Below, one piece after another: positions 27,518 through 36,716 of a stretch of 64,000 bases of DNA. This DNA comes from Mariniphaga sp041684965 (lineage in GTDB: Bacteria; Bacteroidota; Bacteroidia; Bacteroidales; Prolixibacteraceae). A model generated the notes under the pieces. The model had not been told where the DNA came from. It saw only the letters and a list, made by a program, of their open reading frames with translations, and ran no database searches. The number at the start of each line of letters is the position of its first letter. Position 1 is the stretch's first letter. The translations under genes and the position numbers were made by a program. The stretch spans positions 1 through 64,000 of the forward strand of contig JAWLGR010000007.1 of assembly GCA_041684965.1 (NCBI GenBank), in the 5' to 3' direction.

Positions 27518-28082
27518 TAAATCATCAAACAGGCGTGAATTTATTCAGAATGGGGCCCGGCTTTCCCTGGCTCTTGCATTGGGCGGGATAGGCGGATTAT
27601 CGCTGAGTAAAATCACCAGCGACGAATATGTATGGCAAATTGATCCGTTTGAATGTACACAATGTGGCCGTTGTGCCACCGACTGTGTAATGACTCCTTC
27701 CGCAGTTAAATGTGTACATGCATACGATTTGTGCGGATATTGCGATTTATGCGGAGGGTATTTTAAACCCGATGCAAATGAACTTTCAACTGCCGGTGAA
27801 AATCAATTATGCCCAACGGCTGCCATTGAACGGAAGTTTATTGAAGAGCCTTATTTCGAATACCATATCATAGAGGATTTGTGCATTGGCTGTGCCAAAT
27901 GTGTTGCGGGATGTACCTCATTTGGCAACGGCTCTTTTCATCTGCAGATAATGCACCATATTTGTCTCAATTGCAATGAATGTTCCATAGCCAGGGTTTG
28001 CCCTTCAGATGCAATTAAAAGGGTAAAGGCTTCTGACGCCTACAAAATTAAAGGCGGATTTTCAAAAAATGAGGAATCATAA
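27507..28082 (+). CDS. Tat-exported polyferredoxin (NapG-like)
   Basis: This 191-residue protein begins SNRREFIQNGARL, a twin-arginine signal that indicates export in folded form with its clusters. Seventeen cysteines follow, with ferredoxin-like groups at 50/53/56/60, 69/76/79/82, 126/129/132/136 and 153/156/159/165 and a CP at 102. This suggests up to four [4Fe-4S] clusters, as in NapG-type quinol-linked electron carriers. The start at 27507 is favoured because AAAGGAGG lies six bases upstream. A longer in-frame start would lack a Tat signal. Translation is probably coupled to the preceding small gene. It would pass electrons between the membrane ferredoxin encoded next and a periplasmic partner. 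No nitrate or nitrous oxide reductase is encoded nearby. Confidence 0.88.
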   Translation: MENNKSSNRREFIQNGARLSLALALGGIGGLSLSKITSDEYVWQIDPFECTQCGRCATDCVMTPSAVKCVHAYDLCGYCDLCGGYFKPDANELSTAGENQLCPTAAIERKFIEEPYFEYHIIEDLCIGCAKCVAGCTSFGNGSFHLQIMHHICLNCNECSIARVCPSDAIKRVKASDAYKIKGGFSKNEES

Positions 28083-28088
28083 CTTCTA

Positions 28089-29399
28089 ATGAAAAAGATA
28101 CATTTTAAAATAACCTGGCAGTTTCGTGCAAAGAAGGCTTTAAATTATATGTCCTGTATCTTTGTTTTGGTCATGGTATTTTTTGCTTTATCGTCAGGCG
28201 CCCAGGAACAGCGGTTTCCAAGGCCTGAATTTGAATCAGGATATCAACAGCCTGCTACTGAAACTCCGGCTCCCAGGGCGCAGATTATGGAATACCTGGA
28301 TGTGGCAGTGCTGGTGGGTTTTCTCATTCTCGCTACCTGGTTAATGATAAAAAAGCGCTCGAGGCGGGGTATGATGTGGCTGGTAATTGCTGCAGTTTTA
28401 TATTTCGGATTTTATCGTAACGGATGCGTTTGCCCCATAGGAGCCATACAAAACGTTACGCTTTCCTTTTTTGATCCAGTCTATGCCATTTCCATTGTTG
28501 TCTTTTTATTTTTTGTTTTGCCGCTAATTGTTACCCTTTTTTACGGAAGAACATTTTGTGGTGGGGTATGTCCCTTGGGTGCGATCCAGGATTTAGTCAT
28601 TGTTAAGCCGCTTAGTTTACCTAAATGGCTAAATAAAACACTGGGGCTTATACCTTATATTTTCCTGACACTTGCAGTTCTTTTTGCTGCAACAGGAACC
28701 GATTTTATAATTTGCAGGTACGATCCATTTATCGGGTTTTTCAGAATGGATGGTATGTTTTTAATGATTGTTCTTGGAATCAGCTTTTTGCTGCTGGGCA
28801 TGTTTATCGGAAGGCCTTACTGCCGGTTCCTTTGTCCTTATGGAGTTATGCTGAGTTGGATGTCCCGGTTTTCAGGTAAACATGTAACCATTACTCCATC
28901 CAAATGCATTCAATGTAAATTGTGTGTCAAATCTTGTCCTTTCGATGCCATAGATTTTCCAACAAACGAAAAGGAGGTTGTTAAATCTGGCCTGGGAACA
29001 AAACGTTTTATTTTATACGCAGCATTGATCCCTTTATGGATTGCTTTTGGAGTATTTATCGGTGCTAAATCGCATGTGTTTTTATCAAAAGCGAATCCTG
29101 ATGTATATTTGGCTGAGCTTATGATTTCCAATCCCGACGTTAAAAATGATCCGGACAATATTGATGTTCAGACATTTTTGAAATCAGGAAAAACAATGGA
29201 TACGCTGGTAATGGAAGCTGAGGGGATTCGTGGTAAATTTTATACCGGAAGTATGATTGCGGGCGGATTTTTAGGACTTGTAGTAGGAATGACTTTGCTC
29301 AATACAGTAGTTTTCAGGAAAAGACAGGATTATGTGCCGCATAAGGGGAACTGTTTTAGCTGCGGACGTTGTATGGATTATTGCCCGGTAATTAAATAA
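28089..29399 (+). CDS. NapH/NosR-like membrane ferredoxin
   Basis: This 436-residue integral membrane protein has about six helices. Family Cys motifs face the membrane: CVCP (113-116), GRTFCGGVCPLG (C157, C161) and GRPYCRFLCPYG (C245, C249). A ferredoxin site CIQCKLCVKSCP follows (C273/276/279/283). Near the very end is another four-Cys site, CFSCGRCMDYCP (C422/425/428/432). NapH and NosR relatives link quinol or ferredoxin pools to periplasmic enzymes. It lies six bases after the Tat polyferredoxin gene, as napG-napH do. Residues 40-65, after the first hydrophobic segment, form a Pro/Gln-rich stretch that relatives usually lack. The direction of electron flow is not known. Confidence 0.88.
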   Translation: MKKIHFKITWQFRAKKALNYMSCIFVLVMVFFALSSGAQEQRFPRPEFESGYQQPATETPAPRAQIMEYLDVAVLVGFLILATWLMIKKRSRRGMMWLVIAAVLYFGFYRNGCVCPIGAIQNVTLSFFDPVYAISIVVFLFFVLPLIVTLFYGRTFCGGVCPLGAIQDLVIVKPLSLPKWLNKTLGLIPYIFLTLAVLFAATGTDFIICRYDPFIGFFRMDGMFLMIVLGISFLLLGMFIGRPYCRFLCPYGVMLSWMSRFSGKHVTITPSKCIQCKLCVKSCPFDAIDFPTNEKEVVKSGLGTKRFILYAALIPLWIAFGVFIGAKSHVFLSKANPDVYLAELMISNPDVKNDPDNIDVQTFLKSGKTMDTLVMEAEGIRGKFYTGSMIAGGFLGLVVGMTLLNTVVFRKRQDYVPHKGNCFSCGRCMDYCPVIK

Positions 29400-29419
29400 A
29401 TAAATTAAAATAGTCGCAC

Positions 29420-31273
29420 ATGACAAATAAAGACAAATTACTTTTATCAAAAAATACCGTTTTGCTGTCAGGTATCTTTTGTGTTGTGGTGGCTTCGCTT
29501 TTGCTGCTTAACTACTGGCAGGTTTCAAATAATGATCCGGTAGAGAGCCAGGTACTTGAAGCCCTGGTGGCCCGGTTAAAGCAGGAACCAAATAATGCTG
29601 AACTGATAAGTGAGATACGCAATTTTGATCTTTTGGCCAGGAAAGCTTATTTTAATAGTCAGTGGCAGATAAAAACCGGTGCTTACTTGCTTTTGGGGGG
29701 TGCAATTGTTCTGGTCATCGCACTCACGGTTTATTATTCAATAAAATCAAAAATAGAAGAACCGGATAAAAAACAGGAAAATGAAATTGCTGGCCGGATT
29801 TTAGCCCAGAAATGGGTTGTTGCCGTGGGGTTGGTGTTTTTTGGTCTTGCCTTTTTGGCTTCATTTTCATCAGTTAATTACCTTGACGTGTATAATCTTG
29901 AAGCTTCTTTAACAGAGCCTGTTGAAAACCAGATTGAGGAAGAGATAGAGGTCATTGAAGTTGGAGAACTTTCTGAAACAGTAACTCCCGTTCGGGAGGT
30001 ACCAGTATCAGGGGATGTATCTGAAAAAGTACCGGTTTTAGGGGAAGCTGCAGTTGTTGAGAAACAACCTGAACCCGAGCCGGAACAAACTGTAAAAAGT
30101 GAGGCTGTAGCTGGTATTTCAATTGAGCAGATTCGAAACAATCACAATTCATTCCGGGGCCCATTGGGGCAGGGGATTGCTTATCACAAGAATGTACCGG
30201 TAAAGTGGGATGGTGCTTCGGGCAATAATATTCTATGGAAATCGCCGGTACCAAAACACGGCTATAATTCACCGGTGGTTTGGGGTGATAAGGTTTTTGT
30301 TGCCGGTGCTGATAATCAAAGCCGTGAAGTATATTGCTACAATCGTGCCGATGGTAAACTGCTGTGGACTGGTAATGCCAGTAATATTCCCGGTTCACCG
30401 TCTGCGCCTCCACGTGTCACTGAAGATACAGGGCTTTCTGCTTCTACCGCTACTACCGACGGACAGCGTGTTTATGCTATTTTTGCTACAGGTGACGTGG
30501 TGGCTTTCGATATGAATGGGAAAAGGGTCTGGGGGCGGAATCTTGGAGTTCCTGATAACCATTACGGTCACTCTTCTTCACTTATAACCTGGGACAATAA
30601 ATTGCTGGTTCAGTATGATACCAATAAGGGAGGCAGGGTAATGGCCTTGAATGCAGCAACCGGTGAAACCGAATGGGAAACTGTTCGTAAGGCTAAAATT
30701 TCATGGGCCAGTCCTGTATTGGTTCAGGTAGATGGGAATTACCAGATTATTTTAACAGCCGATCCTATTGTTGCGGGGTACGACATTCAATCAGGAAAAG
30801 AACTCTGGTCAGTAGAATGTATGATGGGAGAAGTAGGGCCATCTGTGGCGTATTATGATGGAGTGGTATATGCCGCAAATGAATATGCCAGAATGGTGGC
30901 TATTGATATCAAAACAAGTGAAATTCTGTGGGAAGATGATATGTACCTGCCAGAAGCAGCAAGTCCGCTGGCACATGAAGGACTGCTCATTATTGCAACC
31001 AGCTATGGAGTATTGGTTTGCTATGATGCAAAAACAGGTGACATGCTGTGGGAGCACGATGTGGGAAAAACGCTTTATTCATCGCCTTCTTACGCTGAGG
31101 GAAAGCTCTTTATGATGGACAACGATGGTGTAATGCGTATTTATGAATTTGGCAGGGAGATGAAATTGATTGCAGAAAACAATTTGGGTGAACCTGCCGG
31201 TACCACACCGGCATTTGCTGACGGGAAAATATATATCAGAGGCGAGGAACATTTGTACTGTATCGGAAAGTAA
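29420..31273 (+). CDS. Three-helix membrane-anchored PQQ-like propeller protein
   Basis: This 617-residue protein has a hydrophobic helix near 14-31, a soluble segment, two more helices near 80-105 and 130-150, an acidic Pro/Glu/Val-rich linker (about 165-230, with EEEIEVIEVGEL and EPEPEQ) and then a propeller that starts near NSFRGPLGQGI. Blades read CYNRADGKLLWTG, ALNAATGETEWET, GYDIQSGKELWSV and CYDAKTGDMLWEH. The first ~160 residues may be a specific docking module for the NapH-like protein encoded 20 bases upstream. It is the last gene before a 112-base gap preceding the NuoEF-like gene. Confidence 0.86.
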   Translation: MTNKDKLLLSKNTVLLSGIFCVVVASLLLLNYWQVSNNDPVESQVLEALVARLKQEPNNAELISEIRNFDLLARKAYFNSQWQIKTGAYLLLGGAIVLVIALTVYYSIKSKIEEPDKKQENEIAGRILAQKWVVAVGLVFFGLAFLASFSSVNYLDVYNLEASLTEPVENQIEEEIEVIEVGELSETVTPVREVPVSGDVSEKVPVLGEAAVVEKQPEPEPEQTVKSEAVAGISIEQIRNNHNSFRGPLGQGIAYHKNVPVKWDGASGNNILWKSPVPKHGYNSPVVWGDKVFVAGADNQSREVYCYNRADGKLLWTGNASNIPGSPSAPPRVTEDTGLSASTATTDGQRVYAIFATGDVVAFDMNGKRVWGRNLGVPDNHYGHSSSLITWDNKLLVQYDTNKGGRVMALNAATGETEWETVRKAKISWASPVLVQVDGNYQIILTADPIVAGYDIQSGKELWSVECMMGEVGPSVAYYDGVVYAANEYARMVAIDIKTSEILWEDDMYLPEAASPLAHEGLLIIATSYGVLVCYDAKTGDMLWEHDVGKTLYSSPSYAEGKLFMMDNDGVMRIYEFGREMKLIAENNLGEPAGTTPAFADGKIYIRGEEHLYCIGK

Positions 31274-31385
31274 TTTTCAATTGTTTTTTTTAATAAGGCG
31301 ATGGGATTAAATGGTTGAAATAAAATAAATAACCTAAGTTTATTTATCGGAATAGTAAAGATCAGTTGAAAGAGGAGAAAGTTGA

Positions 31386-33728
31386 ATGAATCAACAATAT
31401 AAAGATATTGACCGCATCATTGAAGAAACCGGTTCTTTAAAAAAGAATCTGATTCCACTGCTGCAGGCCATTCAGAATGAATACAATTATTTACCGGAGG
31501 AGGCTTTAAAATACCTTTCGGAAAAAACTTCCATTACCCCTTCTGAAATAGTTAGTGTGGCCAGTTTTTACAAGCAGTTCAGAATGCAGCCAGCGGGGAA
31601 ACATCTTGTAAAGATTTGTGTTGGGACTGCCTGTCATGTTAAAGGTGCCGGCCTGGTTCATGATTCATTCCGCAGGCTTTTTAAATTGCTTCCGGGAATA
31701 GATACCGATGAAACCGGGAATTATACACTTGAGAAAGTAAGTTGTCTTGGGTGCTGTACACTGGCACCTGTGGTGCAGGTTGATGATATTACCTATGGGC
31801 ATGTTGCCCCCGACCAGGTTGACCAGGTGATAGAAGATTTTGAAAGTCAGCAGGTACAAAAAGGCGGGAAGAAATTCAGAAAAGCTGATGGTACAGAAAT
31901 AAAAGGAGAAATCAGGATTGGCCTGGGATCCTGTTGCGTTGCCAGTGGCAGTGGTGACATTGAAAAACAGGTGGAAGCAGTAGTTAACCAAAATCACCTT
32001 CGTGTAAAATTGAAGCATGTAGGTTGTGTTGGCATGTGCCATCAGGTTCCACTTGTTGAAATCGTTCCGAATGAAGGGGAACCTACACTTTATGCCCGGG
32101 TAAAACCTGAAGATGTTAAAAATATAGTTGAAAGCCATTTTCAACCACCAGGTTTCCTTTCGAAGGTGAAAAACAAAATCTTTCAGTTTGCAGAAGATAT
32201 TCAGACAGACCGTAATTGGGAAGGTGTGCAACGTTATGAAATCAGTATGCGTGAGAAACCTGTTGCATCTTTTTTGGGCAATCAGTTTCCTATTGCCACT
32301 GAATACAGAGGAATTATCAATCCCATTGATATTAATGAATATATAACGCGAGGAGGATTTTCTGCTTTAAAGAAAATGTTTATCGGGCTATCGCCCGATA
32401 ATGTGATTGAAGAAGTAAAAAACAGTGGCATCCGGGGCAGAGGTGGTGCCGGGTTTCCTACCGGTGTAAAGTGGGAATTGGTAAAAAAAGAGGAAAGCGA
32501 AATAAAATACCTGATATGTAATGGCGATGAAGGTGACCCTGGTGCTTTTATGGACAGGATGCTTTTGGAAAGCTATCCGTACCGGGTGATTGAAGGTATG
32601 ATAATTGCTGCATATGCTGTGGGAATTCATAGAGGCTATTTCTATATCAGGGCCGAATATCCACTGGCTGTGAAAAGAATCCGTCAAGCTCTTGAGATTT
32701 GCAGGGAGAACAATTATTTGGGAAAAAACATACAAGGTTCCGGTTTTGATCTGGATATTGAAATATATGAAGGTGCAGGAGCTTTTGTTTGCGGTGAAGA
32801 AACAGCATTAATTGCATCAATAGAGGGAAGCAGGGGATTTCCACGAATCCGTCCTCCTTTTCCGGCCCAAAAAGGTCTGTGGGGATATCCTACACTTGTA
32901 AACAATACAGAAACCCTGGCTCAGATTTCTTATATTATAAGGGAAGGGTCGGATAAATTTAAAGGAATTGGTACAGATGGCAATACCGGGACAAAGGTGT
33001 TTGCTTTGGCAGGTAAAGTTGCACGAGGTGGTTTGATTGAAGTACCAATGGGAATTACCATCCGCGAGGTAGTAGAGGTTATTGGTGGAGGGATTGCCAA
33101 TGGACGTAAATTTAAAGCTGTCCAAATTGGTGGTCCCTCAGGCGGGTGCATCCCGGCAGAATTTGCCAATACACCCATTAATTATGAATCGCTTTCCAAA
33201 ATGGGCGCGATGATGGGCTCAGGAGGGCTGGTTGTACTTGATGATACCGATTGTATGGTAGACATGGCACGATTTTTCCTTTCGTTTACCCAGGATGAAT
33301 CGTGCGGGAAATGTACTTTCTGTCGGGTTGGGACCAAAAGAATGCTCGATATTCTGGATAATATTACCAGTGGAAAAGGCAAATCAGGAGATATCGCAGA
33401 ATTGGAAAAATTGGCGGAATGGACAAATAAAGGAAGTTTATGCGGCCTGGGAAAAACAGCTCCCAACCCGGTAATCAGTACCCTGATGTATTTTCGGGAA
33501 GAATACGAAGCTCACATTAAAGGAATTTGCCCGACCGGGAAATGTACAGAATTAATTACCTACTCTGTGAATGATAATTGCATCGGATGTACTAAATGTG
33601 TACAGAAGTGTCCTGTTGATGCTATCCCTTTTACTCCCCATGAAAAGCACAGCATTAATACCGAATTATGTATTAAATGCGATGCATGCCGTGCTGTATG
33701 TCCGGAGGATGCTATTGATGTTAAGTAG
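31386..33728 (+). CDS. NuoE-NuoF fusion, NADH-binding Fe-S flavoprotein (HydBC-like)
   Basis: This 780-residue protein joins modules that are usually separate. Residues 1-155 are NuoE-like with [2Fe-2S] ligands C78, C83, C120 and C124. Residues 175-250 are a second thioredoxin-fold [2Fe-2S] domain (C183/C184, C214, C218). NuoF follows, with the NADH loop GRGGAGFPTG (351-360), FMN loop CNGDEGDPGAF (378-388) and cluster motif ESCGKCTFCRVG. The end holds two ferredoxin sites, CIGCTKCVQKCP and CIKCDACRAVCP. This is the diaphorase part of NAD-linked hydrogenases and bifurcating transhydrogenases. It would exchange electrons between NADH and ferredoxin-type carriers. No hydrogenase large subunit or H-cluster domain is present in the window. 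AGAGGAG lies upstream of the ATG. Confidence 0.92.
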   Translation: MNQQYKDIDRIIEETGSLKKNLIPLLQAIQNEYNYLPEEALKYLSEKTSITPSEIVSVASFYKQFRMQPAGKHLVKICVGTACHVKGAGLVHDSFRRLFKLLPGIDTDETGNYTLEKVSCLGCCTLAPVVQVDDITYGHVAPDQVDQVIEDFESQQVQKGGKKFRKADGTEIKGEIRIGLGSCCVASGSGDIEKQVEAVVNQNHLRVKLKHVGCVGMCHQVPLVEIVPNEGEPTLYARVKPEDVKNIVESHFQPPGFLSKVKNKIFQFAEDIQTDRNWEGVQRYEISMREKPVASFLGNQFPIATEYRGIINPIDINEYITRGGFSALKKMFIGLSPDNVIEEVKNSGIRGRGGAGFPTGVKWELVKKEESEIKYLICNGDEGDPGAFMDRMLLESYPYRVIEGMIIAAYAVGIHRGYFYIRAEYPLAVKRIRQALEICRENNYLGKNIQGSGFDLDIEIYEGAGAFVCGEETALIASIEGSRGFPRIRPPFPAQKGLWGYPTLVNNTETLAQISYIIREGSDKFKGIGTDGNTGTKVFALAGKVARGGLIEVPMGITIREVVEVIGGGIANGRKFKAVQIGGPSGGCIPAEFANTPINYESLSKMGAMMGSGGLVVLDDTDCMVDMARFFLSFTQDESCGKCTFCRVGTKRMLDILDNITSGKGKSGDIAELEKLAEWTNKGSLCGLGKTAPNPVISTLMYFREEYEAHIKGICPTGKCTELITYSVNDNCIGCTKCVQKCPVDAIPFTPHEKHSINTELCIKCDACRAVCPEDAIDVK

Positions 33729-33804
33729 ACTGAATATATGGGTGAAAAGTTTAGGTTTTACCGGAGGAAGTTTAATTGGATTTGCAATTGTAAATGATTA
33801 AAAC

Positions 33805-34986
33805 ATGACAAGTAAAAAGGTTGGTGTTTTTGAGAGAATTGTTCTAAAGTTCATTGCTCATATTGATATATGTTGGAATAAATTTTATCTATGCATGATC
33901 ACAGGAAAACAAATTTTATTGATATTTGGCTTGATTTTACCAGCAATTGGATTTGCCACACCTACTGACAGTTTAAAATTTATAGATGCATCTTATTTTC
34001 CGGTCATAGGTAAAGGATTTAATAATACCCAGACCCGATATGAACGCTTGCCCGCTTCGCTTGAAAACCTGACGCGGAAACCAGTTTGGGAGTTATCAAA
34101 AAATACCAGCGGTCTTGCAGTTCGGTTCAGTACCAACTCAAAAGTAATTGCAGCAAAATGGGAAGTCACAGGAGATGTATTTATGAACCATTTTACCATG
34201 ACTGGAATTAAAGGACTGGATTTATATTGTCTGAAGAATGGAAAATGGCAGTTTGTAAACGCTGCCCGTCCTGCCGGAAAATCTTCAACCGCAGTTATAA
34301 TTAAAAATTTACCTGGGGATGATATGGAATACATGCTTTATCTTCCATTATACGATGGTTTGGAAAAGATTGAAATAGGTGTGACAACAGAGGCAGATAT
34401 TAGTTCACCAAAAGTAAATTCACCCCAATCGGGCAGGCCCGTAGTTTTTTATGGGACCAGTATTACTCAGGGTGGTTGTGCTTCGCGAGCAGGAATGTCA
34501 TATCCCAATATCCTTTCACGAATGCTCGACAGAGAGATTATCAATCTTGGGTTCAGTGGAAACGGTCAGCTTGATTTTGAAATAGCTGAAGCTATGTCTG
34601 CTATCCCTGCTTCTTGTTTTGTTATTGATTGCCTTCCCAATGTTAGTGTGGAACAGATGAATGAAAAATACGTACCTTTCCTTGAGATTATTCGTGACAA
34701 GCAACCTGACACTCCTATAATACTTGTTGAAAATATTTTGTATCCTTATATGTATTTTGATCAAAAAGTTTTTGCATTGGTAAATGAAAAGAATGCAATT
34801 CTGAAAAAAATGTTTAGGGAACAAAAAAGGAAGGGGGATAGAAAACTATTCTATGTGAAAGGAGATAAGTTAATTGGTGAAAGCCAGGAGGCAACTGTAG
34901 ATGGAGTACATTTGACAGATTTAGGTTTTCAAATTATGGCTGAAAATCTTTTTCCGGTCATTAAAAAACGAATTAAGTTTAATTAG
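33805..34986 (+). CDS. Exported SGNH/GDSL-family hydrolase
   Basis: This protein has an N-terminal beta domain (about residues 60-195) and a C-terminal SGNH domain with VFYGTSITQGG (catalytic Ser), the GFSGNG block and the DGVHLTDLG block with Asp and His of the triad. Such proteins are esterases or acetyl hydrolases of carbohydrates. The ATG at 33805 gives 393 residues. A start at Met31 (33895) would give a cleaner signal peptide, MITGKQILLIFGLILPAIGFA, and may be the real one. It is an unexpected member among redox genes, 76 bases after the NuoEF-like gene. A substrate linked to the propeller proteins, or chance inclusion in the operon, are both possible. Confidence 0.85.
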   Translation: MTSKKVGVFERIVLKFIAHIDICWNKFYLCMITGKQILLIFGLILPAIGFATPTDSLKFIDASYFPVIGKGFNNTQTRYERLPASLENLTRKPVWELSKNTSGLAVRFSTNSKVIAAKWEVTGDVFMNHFTMTGIKGLDLYCLKNGKWQFVNAARPAGKSSTAVIIKNLPGDDMEYMLYLPLYDGLEKIEIGVTTEADISSPKVNSPQSGRPVVFYGTSITQGGCASRAGMSYPNILSRMLDREIINLGFSGNGQLDFEIAEAMSAIPASCFVIDCLPNVSVEQMNEKYVPFLEIIRDKQPDTPIILVENILYPYMYFDQKVFALVNEKNAILKKMFREQKRKGDRKLFYVKGDKLIGESQEATVDGVHLTDLGFQIMAENLFPVIKKRIKFN

Positions 34987-35095
34987 GAGACTTTTTCGGG
35001 AAAGGAAATCTTTGGATCAATTTTATAATTGACAATCGATTAAAATGTAAAACCAATCAGGATAGCTTCTTTTGTTCAGGCAGAAAAATGGAAAA

Positions 35096-36646
35096 ATGAT
35101 TACAATTAAAATAAATAACAGGGAAATTCAGGTCGAACCAGGCACGTCGGTAATGAAGGCAGTGCAGCAGATGGGTATTGATGTACCTAACATGTGCTGG
35201 CATGATGAACTGGAGCATTTTACCTCTTGTATGGTATGCCTTGTTAAGGATAAAGGAAGTGGAAAACTTTTTCCATCCTGTTCTGTAAAGGCAAGCAATG
35301 GAATGGAGGTGACAACCGATGATGATGAAATAGCTGAAGCCCGGCAAACGGCACTCGAGTTACTGCTGAGTGAACATGTGGGCGATTGTGAGGCACCTTG
35401 TCAGCTTGGTTGCCCTGCACATATGAATATCCCGTTGATGAACCGGCTGATTGCTGCGGGGAAGTTCAATGAAGCCCTGGAGGTAGTGAAGCGTGATATT
35501 GTTCTTCCTGCTGTATTGGGCCGTATTTGTCCTGCACCTTGCGAAGGTGCCTGCCATCGCAGAACTGTTGACGAACCGGTTTCCATTTGTTTGCTTAAAC
35601 GGTTTACGGGCGATGAGGGGACTGTGCCTGAAGCTATATTGCCTGAAAAAACAGGCTTCAAAGCAGCAGTCATTGGGGCCGGCCCGGCTGGACTTGCAGC
35701 AGCATATTACCTGCAATTGAGAGGAATTCAGGTAACTCTTTTTGATAAAGCTGATAAAGCCGGCGGACAGTTACGAACATCCATCAGCCCTGAAAAATTA
35801 CCCCATGACGTATTAGATGCAGAGATTGATCTGGTCCTGAAAACCGGTGTTGACTTTCAGGGAAACAAACTGATTGATACGACAGAATTTACTGATATTG
35901 TTAAAATATACGATGCAGTGGTGGTTGCTTCCGGAGTTATTGAAGACGGAGTGAATGGTTTCGGGTTGAATACTACAGCAAAAGGAATTATAGTTGACAG
36001 GAATACTTATCAGACTTCTGTGGAGAAGGTTTTTGCTATCGGTAATTCTCTGCGTTCATCAAAACTTGCAGTTCGATCAGTAGGACAGGGGAAAGAAGTG
36101 GCTTTTTCAATCTGGCAGTTTTTAAACGGACAACCTGTAAAAGGAGAATCTCGAATGTTTAATTCCCGTTTTGGTAAATTAGTCAGTGAAGAGTATTCCG
36201 AATACCTGAAAGAATCGGTAGTTGCGGGACGAACCTATCCTGTAGAGGGTGGTTATAGTGGATTTTCCCCGGAAGAAGCAATAGCTGAGGCCAAACGTTG
36301 TTTGCGATGTGACTGCCGTGCTATTGATAACTGCAAGCTTCGTATTTATTCAGACCATTATAAGGCCGATCAACGCCGGTTTAAGACCAGCGAACGGAGA
36401 AAAATTACCAAAATCAACAATCATTCCAGCATTATTTACGAGCCGCAAAAGTGTATCAAGTGCGGGATTTGCGTACGCCTCACTGAAAAAGACAAGGAAA
36501 AATTTGGTTTTACTTATATTGGCCGGGGGTTTGATGTGGTAATTGGCGTCGCATTTAATGAAGAACTGAAACATGCCCTCACCGAAACTGCTGTTAAAGT
36601 AGCTAAAGGCTGTCCCACAGGAGCTATTGAAATGAAAGAGGATTAA
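35096..36646 (+). CDS. [2Fe-2S]/GltD-like FAD protein lacking the NAD(P) domain
   Basis: From the ATG at 35096 (a TTG at 35072 adds eight residues) the protein has 516 residues. Residues 1-75 form a plant-type [2Fe-2S] domain (C34, C45, C48, C62), as in HoxU or HydA N-termini. Residues 95-165 hold the Cys-rich GltD-type region (CEAPCQLGCPAH, CPAPCEGACHRR). The FAD fold has AVIGAGPAGLAAAYYL at about 191-206. Unlike GltD, the chain runs from YDAVVVASGVI straight to KVFAIGNSLRSSK: the second Rossmann domain that binds NADPH is absent. The C-terminus has CLRCDCRAIDNC, CIKCGICVRL and a GCPTGAIE end. It probably partners the NuoEF-like protein, which supplies the NADH site. Confidence 0.87.
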   Translation: MITIKINNREIQVEPGTSVMKAVQQMGIDVPNMCWHDELEHFTSCMVCLVKDKGSGKLFPSCSVKASNGMEVTTDDDEIAEARQTALELLLSEHVGDCEAPCQLGCPAHMNIPLMNRLIAAGKFNEALEVVKRDIVLPAVLGRICPAPCEGACHRRTVDEPVSICLLKRFTGDEGTVPEAILPEKTGFKAAVIGAGPAGLAAAYYLQLRGIQVTLFDKADKAGGQLRTSISPEKLPHDVLDAEIDLVLKTGVDFQGNKLIDTTEFTDIVKIYDAVVVASGVIEDGVNGFGLNTTAKGIIVDRNTYQTSVEKVFAIGNSLRSSKLAVRSVGQGKEVAFSIWQFLNGQPVKGESRMFNSRFGKLVSEEYSEYLKESVVAGRTYPVEGGYSGFSPEEAIAEAKRCLRCDCRAIDNCKLRIYSDHYKADQRRFKTSERRKITKINNHSSIIYEPQKCIKCGICVRLTEKDKEKFGFTYIGRGFDVVIGVAFNEELKHALTETAVKVAKGCPTGAIEMKED

Positions 36647-36716
36647 ATTAAAAAAGTAATTTATCTGGAAGCTTTGTATGTATATTAGGTTTGCTTGAAA
36701 ATAAAGTCAAATGTGA

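Noticed and set aside
27507..29399. Periplasmic nitrate reductase (nap) or nitrous oxide reductase (nos) locus
   Set aside because: NapG/NapH-like carriers occur, but no NapA, NapB, NosZ or maturation genes accompany them.
31665..32231. 188-codon minus-strand open frame
   Set aside because: It lies antisense to the NuoEF fusion gene, with implausible composition.
31386..36646. NAD-linked [FeFe] or [NiFe] hydrogenase operon
   Set aside because: Only diaphorase-type and GltD-like modules are present. No H-cluster motifs or NiFe large-subunit CxxC pairs were found.
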